A stretch of DNA of 64,000 bases from Gordionus sp. m RMFG-2023. Taxonomy: Eukaryota; Nematomorpha; Gordioida; Chordodea; Parachordodidae. The translations under genes and the position numbers were made by a program. The stretch's first letter is position 1. Each line of letters starts with the position of its first letter. The notes below the pieces were generated by a model that saw only the letters and a list, made by a program, of their open reading frames with translations, made no database searches and was not told where the DNA came from. This document shows positions 23,785-36,645 of the stretch, piece by piece. The stretch spans positions 20,276,846 to 20,340,845 of the forward strand of contig NC_088779.1 in NCBI RefSeq assembly GCF_954871325.1, written 5' to 3'.

Positions 23785-23928
23785 TAGCGAAAAAATTATA
23801 GCGATCGCATGAGCGCGAGAAGCCGCGAAAGAGTTATCGCGAATAATTACAGCGAATGAATTATCGCGTAATTACAGCGAATGTATTACCGCAAAAGCAT
23901 TATCGCAAATAATTACCTTAGTTACGAT
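23785..23928. repeat. Short direct and inverted repeats around TTATCGCGAATAATTAC
   Basis: Seven or so variants of ATTAxxGCGAATxATTACxGCGAAT words follow one another, mixing AATTATAGCGAT, TTATCGCGAATAATTAC, AGCGAATGAATTATCGCG and TTATCGCAAATAATTAC. CpG content is far above the surroundings. Such clusters are often subterminal transposase-binding repeats of DNA transposons, but no ends were located. Confidence 0.6.
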
Positions 23929-23989
23929 ATCAGGAATGCAGTCTAATGAAAATTCCATTTTTATATATTTTTCATTAAATTTAGAATAC

Positions 23990-24269
23990 TCTAGCTTAGG
24001 TCTAAAATATAAATTTTGCTGGGCTCGGGCAAAAATAAATAAAAATTTTGGGTCAGGTGAGTAAATAAATTAAACTTGCAAGGCCCTAAGAGAATGTCTT
24101 ATTTAAAACCATTGAGCCAAACAGATAGTTGGTCCTCGGAAATATTTATATCTTTAACAAAACGGGCTTTAATTAGTGATGGATTTTCTATAAATTCGGT
24201 ATTTTAACAATAGAGATATAAAATAAAACCCGGGCCGGGCCCTGCAAATGGTATCTCTACAGGTCTCTG
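23990..24269. repeat. GC-rich hAT-like repeat remnant, right end preserved
   Basis: Starts around CTGGGCTCGGG and ends with CCCGGGCCGGGCCCTGCAAATGG followed by ATCTCTACAGGTCTCTG (24269). Read as its complement, the end is CAGAGACCTGTAGAGATACC, the same start as the nested elements at 41382 and 53820. The left end is not clear. Confidence 0.55.
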
Positions 24270-24348
24270 ATATGATCAAAGGCCTACAATAAGTGGACTT
24301 AAGAACTCCAATAACATTTATGACGGAAAACCCTACCTAATAGTGCTT

Positions 24349-24382
24349 ACCCTCCCTATAAGAAATTCCTGGTATGCCTATG
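24349..24382. repeat. Solo hAT end remnant
   Basis: CCCTATAAGAAATTCCTGG followed by TATGCCTATG parallels the right end of the hAT element at 35655-35683 (CCCCTATAAGAAAATCCTGG, ATACGCCACTG). No partner end was found upstream. Confidence 0.5.
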
Positions 24383-25861
24383 TTTATGTGAAATATGTCA
24401 CTTTCGCCACTTTATCCCGTACCCAGGGTATAATGGCAGCAATAAGATTAAGTTATTAAAATAAAATTGAACGCAATTTTATGAGTTATTGAACAAAAAT
24501 AATTCTGACATTATTAATTTATTACTTTTAATTAGGAATAGAAAGAGCAAAAAATACAAAAAAAGATAGAATAAAAACAAAAAAAACTGTTATTTTCAAA
24601 TTTAAATAAAAAGGAAGAATTAAACAATAAAATGCTTTAAAATCATTTTAACGAAATTGAAAAAGTCAAAAATTAATTTTCCTGTAAAAAAAAATAAAAA
24701 GTAGCTATTTATTTAATCAAAATATAGGTAGATTAAAAATTCGTAATAAAATATTTGTAAATTACTTTTATCAGGATTGTTTTGTTAGTATTGTAATAAA
24801 AATTGAAAAAAAAACAACGTTTAAAAACGTTATAATTTTTTTCTTTAACAAACCGGTTTTCTTTAAAAAATAATTTTTTGCATCCCTACTTTTAATTATA
24901 AACTAATTAATACATTAAGGTAATGTGATGAAATTATCACAACTAACCGTATTGAGTTGCTCATTTTAGCCTATCGTACTTTACATTATTTTTTTCCTTT
25001 CCGACAATTTTAAAATTTTTATGGTCAGGTTACGTTATTGGGTAAAAATTCAATTTTTAAAATTGTTTTTTTTAGGACATAATCTTTTCGAGTAAAAAAT
25101 TAATATATATTTTTTTTAAATTAAATATGATTCTTTTAGAAGAATGATATCTTTGAAAACTAACCTTTCTCTACTCATTTTACAAATAAAATAGTAATTT
25201 TTCCTCAAGTTAACTTTAATTTTATATAAAATTCAAAAACTTTTACAAATTTAATTAACAAAAATTTGAATAAACTATAGATCCAAATGTTTCAAAAAAA
25301 TAGTTTAAACATGTTTTTATTTTTAGAAAATTAAGTTTTTTGTCAATTTTATATACCTTTTTACAAAATTATCCAGTAAAATTTGACCCTTCCCCTCCTT
25401 CTCCAGTTCTACTCCAAATAAACAATTATTTTTTTGTAGCCTATAGAAATAACGAACGCAAAAAAGTATTTGTTTTCATTTTTTAATAAAAATTTTAAAT
25501 GTGACATTTTGATTTGTTATTTGTTTAGAATAATGAAAATAAAAAAAGGCAGAAATGATAATATTTGATTAATAAAAACTGAAATGTTAAGTAAAATATC
25601 AAAATAAATGTAAAAATATTAAATCATGCTTTGATTTTTCAGATGGTCCCATGAACTTCTGTAGTTGAACAGTACGTAAGGTAGTGTTGAAAGACGTATT
25701 TTACATTTTTTTTGTTTCGATTGTCATTGCCATGTAATATTGTCATAATATACTAATAAAATTGTTTTTTACTGGTGTGCGTGGCTCAGATATTAGAGAC
25801 TATTGTTGCATAATCTCATAATTTTAGCCATCCAAAACGCTTAGCGTCTTTAGCTAAAAAT
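24383..25861. other. Intergenic, A+T-rich, no gene recognised
   Basis: Long A/T-rich stretch with no frame of interest and no repeat ends identified. Confidence 0.4.
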
Positions 25862-26092
25862 CGGCTAAATCTAATAAGGTTTACGATATTCGTCAAGATT
25901 AGGCATCGGCTAAGTAGTTGAGCTAATTTTGAATCAACGTTACGTAATAAATATAAATAAAATAATTATAAATAAATAATTTTAAAAATATAAATAATAA
26001 TTAAGGCTAGCGAAGGATTAGCCGAGCTTCTTAGCCGTTGCCTAATTTTTGACAAAGTTTTTTTAGGGTAAACTTAATTAGGGTTTGGCCAT
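25862..26092. repeat. Inverted-repeat (MITE-like) element, about 230 bp
   Basis: Left arm (about 25862-25945) contains GTTTACGATATTCGTCAAG, ATTAGGCATCGGCTAAG and GAGCTAATTTTG. The complement of the right arm (about 26010-26092) contains TTTGTCAAAAATTAGGCAACGG and GGCTAAGAAGCTCGGCTAAT. The arms flank an A+T-rich centre. Target duplications were not identified. Confidence 0.6.
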
Positions 26093-29000
26093 ATTTTAAC
26101 AGATTAAAACATTACTGGAGACCCTAATTGAGCAATCACTATAAAGTTCGACCGGTTAAATTCAAGATGAGATCAATTTTTTTTGAAACTAACCTATGTA
26201 TTTCGGTGCTATAGGATGTAGATATAAAGCAAGTGCATGAAAGGGGTGAATGGCCATAAACTTTCTCAAAAGCGCGAGCACCCTCTAATCGTGCAACTCA
26301 AAATACAAATATTAATTTCTTGTAAGCAACTTAAAAAACCAATTGATTCTACAAACACCAGATTTGGAGCTTGTCGGGGCAAAATGTACTTTTACTAAAA
26401 TCGATCTTCTGAATAATTTTAGAGGTGAGAGCTTGAGTTAGCTCTTATGTATTTTGTAAATTTAAATATAAAAATTATTTTTAGATATATGATTTATAGA
26501 TTGTGAATATATTAAAGAAATTAAATTTATACTTTTCCCCCAAAAAAATATATCACTAATCTATCTTTAAAATAATTAGACTTCCATACTTGTCAAATAG
26601 TGTTTCTTTTTACGAAATTTCCCCCTTTATAAAATCAATATAATAATGTTCTGAAGGATAAAGACAAATTAATTATTAATATTTTTTTCAAAAATATGGT
26701 TTATATATAATTATGAATTTGCCTATATATACTATGCCACTATTATTAAGCTGATAAATTATTAACAGGCTCATAATAAATTTATTCGTTAGCGAAATTA
26801 TTCATAAATAATATTTTTATTTTTTTTAAATTTAACGATCAGATTTTTTTTTGACAAATTAGTCACTTCGATTAAAAAAATTTTAGACAGGACGGGGATA
26901 TAATAAAAAATATATATTATTTATTATTATCGTGTTGGTTCTGTCTGTTTTATAATTAATTTGTCATTATTATATGTCCTATGAATAACGGGCATAACAT
27001 CATCGAATCAAAGTGTTAATCTTTTTTTCCCCTTTTAATATACCTATTCTGTATATATGATTTTAATTATTTTATAAATATAATTTGATAAAGAATAGCA
27101 AAATATAAATTTTATCCTAAAGTTAAGTTCTAGAATTTTTTAGTTTGATTAAAATAAATAGGAAATTCAGTGACATAAATAAGAATATCTGGGGTGGTGG
27201 ACCGAGTATTAATTGGAGGGATGGCTTCATCTCCAAACCCATATTTGACTAGCCTTTGGTCATATCCTTCACATGAAAAATTATGTTTAGATTATTCATT
27301 TTTCCTTGGTTACCTATTATTTTACTTTTTAGAATATGTAATATATTAAATCATCTCTGTTAAAGTTGGCTGCACAATTGGGAGCAATTCTAAATTCGAT
27401 ATCAAAGTTTTGTGTATTAATGTCTTTGAATGCTTTAACCACTATAGTAACCAAACTATTGGTAACAAAAATTTGCCCAACCTTACAATTAAAATACTAC
27501 TAAAATTAGTACTTATTCAATCAATTTTAAGAACCACAAAAAAAGGAACAGAGTTATAAAAGATTGAAACTATGTCGTCAGGCTTTAAGTGTAAAGTGAG
27601 CTATATTTTTGGAAATACTTATTCTGAAACATATACCACACCATTAAATCGTGCTTATTAGTATATTTTATTGCTCTTTTTTGTCTGGTAGTTGGTTTAA
27701 AAGGGAAAACAATTAAGATAAATAAGAAAAAAAATTCAAAATTGGCTTCATGCAGAATAAATAATGTAGAAATTCTAAATATCTGGATAGATAATTTAAA
27801 GAAAAATGCCTTGGCAAGAAAGAAATTGCCATGATATAGATTATTTAGAAGGAAAATTATAAAAGTACTGACTATCTGGGTGAGCCAATCTATAATACCT
27901 GATTATCATACTTACTAATTTATCATTTTTTCCAGCCAGTAAACAAAAACCAGTTATATGCTAAATAAAAAATAATGAAATACCTTTAAGGGAACGCCTT
28001 AGGCTGATTCTTAAATATCGAATTTTATTGCGGTTCAAAAATCAATCATCTGATTAATTTTGTATTTAATACATTCTATTATTTATACAGATTAAATATT
28101 CGTTTTTTACTGGTAAAAATAAAGAAAAATATGGTGGTCAAAAATACTAAAAATTTTGTAAAAATATTGAAGATTTTTATTATTCGCTATATTTTGTAAA
28201 TCTTATATTACTTAATTTTACACAATATATTAGGTAAAATTTTAACAACCTTTTTTAAGTATTTTAGAGATAAAGTACTATGAATAGAGATGGAAGCTGA
28301 AATGCTATATGTTTAGTATTGATGACGTCTCTAATCTGGGCATCTACGTATTTCTTGTGAATTATCATTATATACATAAAATTATCGCATTTTGTGTGAC
28401 AACTGGCGTTCCGACTACAGAGGGTTAACATAGTAAGCCATTTTGACAGAAGTGTGGTCCCTGGGGGTATTTTCTTCTGGAACCAACTTCCTTGATCAAG
28501 TGGCTTAGGAAAAAATATAGGATTAATATATTTAAAATTAGTTGGATAAAATTTGGTAGTAGTTTAATAAAAATACAATATAGTGACTAGTTAACTCTCT
28601 TTAATCACTTTCCTACAGTGTGCCAATCAACCCCCATCTCACGCCAATTTCTCTTTTGATTATAAATTATAATCATTAAATTTATCATGTATAATGGTTA
28701 TGCGCCTTAATAGGAAATTGAGACGTGCCGAGCACCCCTTTGCCTTCTCCAGCCAATGATGATCAATCAATTAATTTTTTTTTTCAATTTTTAACTTGAA
28801 ATATATAATATTAATGATAATATAGTCAGTAGATATTATATCAAAATTACGGTCAATACTTCAAACCCCCTGGAAAGTTCTTATATAAAAGATTATATAT
28901 ACATATATATACTAATTATCAATAATATACTGGATGCCTATAAATTTCGTGGGAAATGTTTAAAAAAAGACGTTGTATACAATATTTTAGAAAAGTATAA

Positions 29001-30051
29001 TTACAGGTTTAAATAATTGTGAAATAAGAAAGAAAAAAATTATAATAAAAGAATATTAAATTTTCTTTAAATAATATATATTATCATTTAAGGATATATA
29101 TTGTATATATATGTAATTTTTTACGCTAGCTATATAATGAATTAAGTTTGAACTCAAAAAAATAGTTAAAAAAAAGAGAAGAATTTTATATAGTTTTTCT
29201 TATATTTTTATTGTGTTTTTGGTATATTTTTTATAGGTTATATATTACTTTTCAAAATTCATATTTATGAATATATTATATTTCATAATCCCCCCCCTTC
29301 CTCCCATTCGTGAACAAATTTTGGTCTTAGGATCATTTGGTAATTTAATGTTTTTTCACTCATCTGTGTCTCTCGACAAATAGCAGATACAAATCTCGCG
29401 TTGCATTTATTCTAAGGGCTCTCAAATACAGAATGTGATCTTCATTATTTATGTTTAAAAAATCATTTTTTAGGCAGAATATATCAAATCAAGAACCATT
29501 GCTATCCGATGAACAACTTTGAAATAAATTTTCACACCGAATTTAAAGTTCTTAGTTATTATCATTAAGATTCTATCCCCGTTGATCGCTTTCCGCCCTT
29601 CGACCTCCTTTATTAAAATATATTATATAAAATCATGTTGTTAATAATTTAGGAAACTTAAAGTGCCTAAGGGAATGTGAAACAATAAAACAAACACATC
29701 CTTTTTTTGTCAAGAGGAGCGGAAAAATGTTGCTTACAATTTAGAAATTCACTTAGAGCTTAAAAAAATGTTTTTCCACTGGAGTTTCTATGACTAAAAA
29801 ACTTTATAATCTTTATAAATAATTTATACCATTTCTGATTAAATTTGTATAATAATTTAAACTGTCTTTTTAATATATTACCATTTTTATATAAAAGTTT
29901 CCTAGTATAAATTTATTTAAATTCCCATTTTCTTAGATAGAGGCTATATATAGGGAAATGTTATCTAGGCCATACATAATATGTATATTAAATAAAGGAG
30001 GCCAAATGACTTTATAATAAAGGTTATACTTTAATTATAACTGTGGACAGT
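26093..30051. other. Long A+T-rich stretch without recognisable genes
   Basis: Nearly 4 kb with no open frame of 60 codons or more. Small less A+T-rich patches lie near 26200-26400, 27190-27260, 28320-28500 and 29560-29620. C run near 29291-29297. No element ends could be paired. The empty stretch may contain old decayed repeats that I cannot identify by eye. Confidence 0.4.
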
Positions 30052-30059
30052 CATATTTA

Positions 30060-30376
30060 CAAAGGCATAGCCAAGATTTTCCTATGGAAGGATCTTTGTA
30101 GTCTTGCATTCATCATCTTTATTTGATTTTTTCTAAAAAATGTTAATTCTAGTCATTATTTGAAAAATATTAACAACATAATTAAACTATAATACACTTT
30201 TCCAGAAACTAATTTATATAATGACATATTGTCTTTATTTCCGAGAACTGGGGGGGGGGGGTGGAGGAGGGAAGGGGGTTAAAATAGAGTAGAGATAATT
30301 TTTATTAGCTAAAATGATTTTCAAAAATTTGAAATTTCCAGGAAGAATGTCCCCATCCCTCTTACGTCTAAGCATG
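30060..30376. mobile_element. hAT-type MITE, 317 bp
   Basis: Left end CAAAGGCATAGCCAAGATTTT aligns with the inverted right end of the 34-kb hAT element (CAGTGGCGTATCCAGGATTTT); the right end is TTACGTCTAAGCATG. Flanking octamers CATATTTA (30052-30059) and CACATTCA (30377-30384) agree at 6 of 8, differing by transitions only. A G run at 30250-30260 sits inside. Same class as the MITE at 14770-15066. Confidence 0.65.
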
Positions 30377-30384
30377 CACATTCA

Positions 30385-30675
30385 TGATAATCTTGTGTCT
30401 ATTTTTTAAATATCATTAAAATGGACTTAAATTAATAAAAGAATAACACATTATTAAATAAAAAATGATTTTGAAAAGATTAAGGTTTAAAACTTTGATT
30501 TATATTATATATTTATTATCATAAATTTTATTCAAACCTAATGGTTGGACCAACTTTAATTCAATTTACAAAATTGTATTTTAGTAAGCAATGTATTAGA
30601 CATTAAATATGATTTAAAAATGTATAAATTCATTCTATTGTGTTAAAAATTATATAATTTGACTTTTATTTAATA
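30385..30675. other. Intergenic, A+T-rich
   Basis: Nothing recognised between the two MITEs. Confidence 0.4.
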
Positions 30676-30677
30676 TA

Positions 30678-30764
30678 TGATTTGTTATAAAACATTTCCA
30701 TATATTTGTAACAACTTTCTTATAAAATTGTTTGACTTGCTATAATAATTTTTACAACAAATCA
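30678..30764. mobile_element. 87-bp Tc1/mariner MITE of the copy-A family
   Basis: TGATTTGTTATAAAACATTTCC at the left and TTTTTACAACAAATCA at the right are inverted repeats matching the ends of the transposon at 474-2432. TA dinucleotides flank both ends (30676-30677 and 30765-30766). It contains no coding sequence. Confidence 0.65.
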
Positions 30765-30766
30765 TA

Positions 30767-31937
30767 TTACACGTATATTAATATATAAATTTTTTTATTA
30801 ATAAGTTAAAATAACATTATATTCAAAATAATTTACAAAAATCATGCCATATACTCTTTATATTATTTAATAAGTTTCTTAAAAATACACATTAATTTTT
30901 TTCTTTCCATTTTCAGGGACATCTTGCCTTTACTAGTGCCTGCTAAAAATGAATTGCATGGAGATATATATTTTAAAAAAGTAATATGGGTCAGATATCT
31001 TGGACTTTATTTATAAGATTAATGGGCCTCATTTTTATAATACAGTTTTTTTGTGTGTGAGCGCTTTAAGTTTGGCCAATTAAGCCATTCTTATATATAT
31101 AAGGTCATGCCAATATCTGCTATTTCTTAGACATAAAATCTGAACTGGGATATTGACAGTTATTAAAGAAGACCAAGGTTAGTCGGCAAATAAAGCTTAT
31201 CAGTTAATTTTATTTTTTGTTAAAAATAATCTAATACTTTTCTTTTTTTTAAAATTTATTCTTTATTTTATTAAATTTCTTTTTACATAAAACATAGTTA
31301 AAAAATATATAATTTATAAATTTATAATTATATAATTAAATAAAATTCTATTTCATTTGTGAAAAGTCGTATTTTATTACATGCTTAGATGATCAATTTT
31401 TTTGGAATTCTATAAAATATATTATTTTTGGGTCATAAATATTATAAATTCATCACTTATGAATTTTTGATGATAAAATGTGATTTTTTAGCCAGAAAAT
31501 GAAAAGATTTTTACATCTCAATATTTAGCTTGGTAGTATTACAATTTATAAGGTTGAAAATCATAAAATGAATATTATATGAAATTTTAAACCCTCTTCT
31601 AATATTTATAAAAGTTTCAGATCATTTATAATTGTTTTAAAGTTCTCATAAATGTAACAAAATAACAGTTAATGAAATATCAACAGAAATAAAATAAAAA
31701 ATTTATTGGGGGAAAGTCTAGCGTAGGATGTTTAAAACCTGACCGAGTGGAGTTCCCTTCTATAAAGTTAAATTGGTTTCAATGATAGAATATAAGAGAT
31801 AAAATTATCCTTTACATTGCATGTTAAACAGAGAGGGCTTAAATAGCTTATATATGTATAGTCCTAATACAATATAATGTAAAGTTGCATTTATACTTAA
31901 AACAGATTATTCTTTTTGATATTCGATTCGTAAATTA
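30767..31937. other. Intergenic, A+T-rich
   Basis: No gene, repeat or RNA recognised. Confidence 0.4.
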
Positions 31938-32125
31938 GTAAATATTTGAAATTATTCGTGAATTTTCGAAATATATGTAAATATTCGAATTTATTAGTGA
32001 ATATTTGAAATTATTCGTTTAATATTCAAAATAATTTCTAAATAATTATTTCCAAATATTTGTAAATATTCGAAATAATCCCATAAATATTTAAGTTATT
32101 CATAAATATTTAAAATTATTCTTGA
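31938..32125. repeat. Degenerate 20-bp tandem repeat
   Basis: About nine units of a 19-20 bp motif of the form TAAATATTCGAAATTATTCG, with variants TGAATATTTGAAATTATTCG and TAAATATTTAAAATTATTCT. A TTCGAATCGAA palindrome follows at about 32233-32243 and a GATATTCGATTCG precedes at about 31918. This may be the inside of a DNA transposon whose ends are these TTCGAAT motifs. Confidence 0.6.
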
Positions 32126-34137
32126 TTATTTAACATATTCCTTGCGGAACTTTTTATTTTTTTTACGTTTTTTTTACATAACTAATAATCTAAATTTTAA
32201 TCCATTTTTGAAAATATTTTAAAAATTTAATTTTCGAATCGAATACTCGAGGAATCAGATCAAATAAGGTTTTTATCATGTAATATGAATAATACTATTC
32301 GATATTTTTGTTGGAATTTTTTTTCAAATTTTTTAAAATTTCGATTGTTATACAATAAAAGCTTAGATTTTAATTATGAACTGATGGTCCTTTATCCAAT
32401 GTGTCCCGATTCTTCCCACTAAAATACTATTAATAGAAATTTTAAAAGTCCAGATAATCTTTTCCAAAATTAATCGGAACCAATTGATAATAGTATATAA
32501 ATTAAGTAAGGAGGATGAAGCGTTATTTGGATTACAAGCGACGGCAAAGCAAACCTCAATAAAATTAAAAATAGTTTATCATTTTAGCAAATGGTTCAAA
32601 ATATAACATCCTGGTTATGCAAGCCCCGCTATTACTAGCTTTATAAACATTATCAAAAGATTATTTAGACACTATAAATATTCATAAAAATTTCTCGTAT
32701 TATAAAAAAGGGTTCGAACATTGCTAAAAAAGTTAATTTAAATAATTTGATATAAATTACAGTCTTTTTTAAATTTGATATCAAAATTTTTTTTTCCTCG
32801 ATATTAAATTTTTAATAGTCAGTCATTTCGAAATATTTTTTGTGATTACTAAAATCAATATAATGACAAAATTTAAATATCCTAGTATAAATTTAAAAAA
32901 GAAGGATCAAATAGTTTGTCAAACCCCACTGCTCAAATACTCCTATATGCCAAATAAAAAAAAAACATCATCAGAATTCATTATAAGCTTTAGAGAAAAA
33001 CAAGGTTTTCTTCCATTTAAGGAGCATGATAACTGTTTCTCATACTTGAAATTATAAGACTATTATTTAATTATATATAATATAGATATATTATATTATA
33101 TATATAGGTAATATAAAAAAAATACCATATTCTTATTGTAAATTATTAATATATTAATTTAGGGTGTTTGTTATTTGGTTTCAATAAAAAAATTTAAATT
33201 ATGCAGGTATATTACTAACTCTGGTTTATATATATACTTGTATATTTATGTATATGTTTTTTTTTTTAATTTACCTTTAAATTTTTTTTTATTGTAAAAT
33301 AATCCTATAAAATGAATATATTCACTATTTTTATTACTTTTAGAGAGAGAGAAAAAAATTAATATTGTCATAAAAGAACGCAATTTTTATTAATATAAAA
33401 TATCTATATACTTTTTACCTTATCTTCTTCATTTATATACCCTAAAATACTATTTCAAAAACTTTTTTATTTATTAAAATTGTAATAGTAGTAGTATAAG
33501 ACGTTATTTGAAAGGTAGGTATATGAAACATTTTGAATTATTTTATACCACCACTTAGCTTTTATCTTCCATAATATAAAAATGAAGACATTTGAAAAGG
33601 TAGAATGTCTGACAAAATTCAATGTAATATTTATAAATTTAAAATATTAAATCGTATAAATATTATTCATTTAAAATTATCGAATATAGTTTTGATTTTT
33701 AGGCGTTGTAATCCCCGGTCTCTCCTACCCTTATGTCTAAAGCCATCATAGTTCTTATATAACCTTTTTAAGAAAACTAAATTAATATCAAACTAAAATC
33801 CCTTTATGCCCTTTGACGAGCTTTTCCCAATTTCAATGATAAAATAATATTATTAACAAGCATTATTTCATAAAATAATACTAATTTAAAAAAATTAAGA
33901 TAATATTTATCTTTCTGTTTAAAAGTCGACGCAAAAATGAAGATAATTCTTTTAAATAAATATTATATCTATTAAAAAAATTATCAAAAACTATACCATA
34001 AATTTTGCTTTATTTAAAACAAAAAAATAAAATATTTAATAATTTATAAGTTTGCCTTTATACTGTATATTTTTTGATTTGATTATTCAAGTTGGTTTTT
34101 ATTAATTTCTGTTATTATTGGTCTGAGTCCTAATTAA
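32126..34137. other. Intergenic, A+T-rich
   Basis: The 71-codon frame at 32842-33057 is lysine rich with no recognised domain. A patch near 32400-32640 is less A+T-rich. No other feature. Confidence 0.4.
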
Positions 34138-34145
34138 GTGCAAAC

Positions 34146-35683
34146 CAGTCGCGTAACCAATGGGGGGGAAAGGGGAAAATTCCCCCCCCCATCGCAAATT
34201 TGACTATTTTTATAAATATCATTTTAAGCTAATAAAAATTTTACCCCCCCCCCCCCCCAGGCCCCCCCCCCCCACAAATCAAAATTTTACAAATATTTGA
34301 ATATCAATTTTCCAACATATTATTCAAAAATATTAATAAAATGTAAAAATATTTAGTCAAAGAGATTGAAATCAAACGATAATTTATAAATAAGGCTGAG
34401 CATGAAAAAAAGTAATGTGTCGTTAGCAGCGATATCATTATTGAATTCAATTGATCAATCAGAGTTTATCATTGCTGCTAGTTGCATCAATAAATTATTT
34501 TTAGCTCACTACTTTGTAGAAATTTACAAAAACCAAATTTAGATTTGGTTCAAGTTATTGATTTGGCGGAAAATATACATGAACAGGTAGATACAATAAG
34601 AATGAATGTAGATAAATATTTTCATAATATTTATCTAGACGTTGAATCGAAGGCTAAATTTTATGATATAATACTAATTAAACCTCGTCTAGCACCTAGA
34701 CCATTATTGAGATGAATAAATATTGGCTCAACTGAAGAATATTATAAAATATTCATTTTCATCCCATTCTTAGATACTTTTTTATAGCAAATAAAAGTAC
34801 GGGTTTTAGATAAAAAACAAGTCTTTAGCAATCTTCAAGTTTTATTACCCAAAGATCCTTCTTCATTTTCTAATGCCACTATTGGTAAAATTAAATATTT
34901 AGAAAAATTTTATTCCTATGAGATTGATAATGAAATAAATTTAATCAGTGAATTCGAATCGTGGTATAAATATTTATACGTTTAGCTATTTTACCTGAGC
35001 ATGCTATTGATGCGCTCAATCGGTGTAAAGAAACCTTGGCTCAATTTCCTAATATTTCGAAGTTGTTTTATATTCTTGCATGTTTGCCTATTACAACATG
35101 TACGAATGAAAGGACTTTTTCCAACTTGAGAAGGTTGAAAACATATTTACGAAGTACTGAATCTCGGCTAAATGGGTTAGCTCTGTTAAATATACACAGA
35201 GATTTGGTTCCAAAGACAAACGAAATAATTAAAAATCTTGTATTTGATAAGAAGTTAAAAAAAACTTGTTAATTTAATTATTTTCTAGTCAATATTTTAA
35301 ACTACTATTCAATAAAAAAAATTATATTCTACTTATATTGTATGAGAATTTAAGCTGAGGCTAGTTTTTAAAGCAAATTTTATAAAAAAAATGACATTAC
35401 ACTTTATTTCAACTTTACATATAAATAAACCTTTACATTTAAAAAAACTTTATTAAATATAATATACCTAACTTGAAATAATAAAAAAGAGGCTTGTAAT
35501 ATCCTATCCATAAGCACGAATTAGTAAATAATAGTTAAAAATAGAAATATAATTATTATTAAATTATTCATAATTTAATAGAATAGCTAAATAAGACCCG
35601 GCCGAAGGCCAGGTAAAAGGGGTTTGGGGGCGAAGCCCCCAAAAATTTTTTCCCCCTATAAGAAAATCCTGGATACGCCACTG
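34146..35683 (+). mobile_element. hAT transposon deletion derivative, perfect target duplication
   Basis: A 1.54-kb element with ends CAGTCGCGTAACC and (complement) CAGTGGCGTATCC. The 8-bp target duplication GTGCAAAC at 34138-34145 and 35684-35691 is exact. G and C runs lie inside the left end (34161-34274). Near the right end two GC-rich hairpins are visible: CCCGGCCGAAGGCCAGG (35597-35613) and GGGGGCGAAGCCCCC (35626-35640). Only the C-terminal part of the transposase is present. Confidence 0.9.
34560..35272 (+). pseudogene. hAT transposase remnant, C-terminal half
   Basis: The + strand reads a stretch with YLDVESKAKFYD, KPRLAPRPL, NIGSTEEYYK and FIPFLDTFL, the helical and insertion region of DUF4371/hAT proteins. 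The longest intact frame, 35036-35272, carries PITTCTNERTFSNLRRLKTY and SRLNGLALLNIHRD, the hAT dimerisation domain. Relatively few stops interrupt the approximately 235 codons. The zinc finger and first catalytic part are absent, so this copy cannot be autonomous. Confidence 0.85.
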
Positions 35684-35691
35684 GTGCAAAC

Positions 35692-36103
35692 AGATAATAA
35701 TAATTGTATATTAATGCCAATTCACGATTTAAAATAACAATTAATTTTTTTTTGCAAATATATTAATTTTATAATTAGCAGAACAAGAGGCTTATATAGA
35801 ATATTTTTACATTATTAATAATTTTGTACAATATTTTTCCCAAATATTGATGGAAAGGGTGAGTTATAAAGCTGCATCTATTTATGGGGTTGTTGTGAGA
35901 TAGAAATAGTAAAAATAATCTAATATATTAGGAAATAAAAATGGTATTTTTTTTTGTCTATGGTAAGAAATCAAATGATTCAGGAAGCCCCATAAATTGG
36001 CTTGACTAACCCCTGGGTTTGAGTTTGTTCATTAAAACCCGCAGAAATTAAATTTAAGAAAAATATATTATTGGGATACTGTCCACTAATAGAGTTTGTA
36101 GAT
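35692..36103. other. Intergenic, A+T-rich
   Basis: No feature recognised. Confidence 0.4.
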
Positions 36104-36645
36104 TAGAGATCTGAAAATCCTGACCAAACCCGGCCCAGGCCTATTTTTTTGAAATAATTTTGGGTTCAGGCCTAATATTTTTTAAAAAAATTCGGCTAGC
36201 GGGTTTAATTTAAATTTTTAATATAATATCACTCAAAATTTTGTGAAATAACTTGAAATATTTTTAAAATACTCGCAAGAAACAAACGCCAATATTTTTA
36301 TCTGTATAATATTTTTTTTACAATTATAAAAATATTAATTTTATTACAGATATCAAATTTTAAGACTCGGCTAAAAAGTTTTTATATTCAAGCACGCTTT
36401 TGGTTGTATTTTGCAAATTGTTTCAAAAGGAAATTGAAAATCTAGGAGCGTAAATAAATATAAAACGCTCAAAGATTTTTCAAAATGTTCTTACTGTAAA
36501 TAAAATCAACGATTTAATTTTTTTAAAATTTTTGAGCCCTACCCCGATTTTTAATCTTTTGTATTTTAAAACCCGGAGCGCATTTTAAAATTCAAATTAT
36601 TTTAGACCCATTACAGGCCGAGTTCAGCGGGTCTGCAGGTCTCTT
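36104..36645. repeat. GC-rich hAT-like element, approximate limits
   Basis: Left TAGAGATCTG followed by CCCGGCCCAGGCC; right GGCCGAG, GCGGGTCTGCAGGTCTCTT. The ends are imperfect inverted repeats of the CAGAGACCTGCAGGCCCGG type. The interior has CCCGG words separated by A/T runs. Flanking octamers do not match clearly. Confidence 0.5.

Noticed and set aside
23785-32125. CRISPR-like arrays in the tandem-repeat regions
   Set aside because: Units are degenerate and contiguous without unique spacers, and the sequence is eukaryotic.
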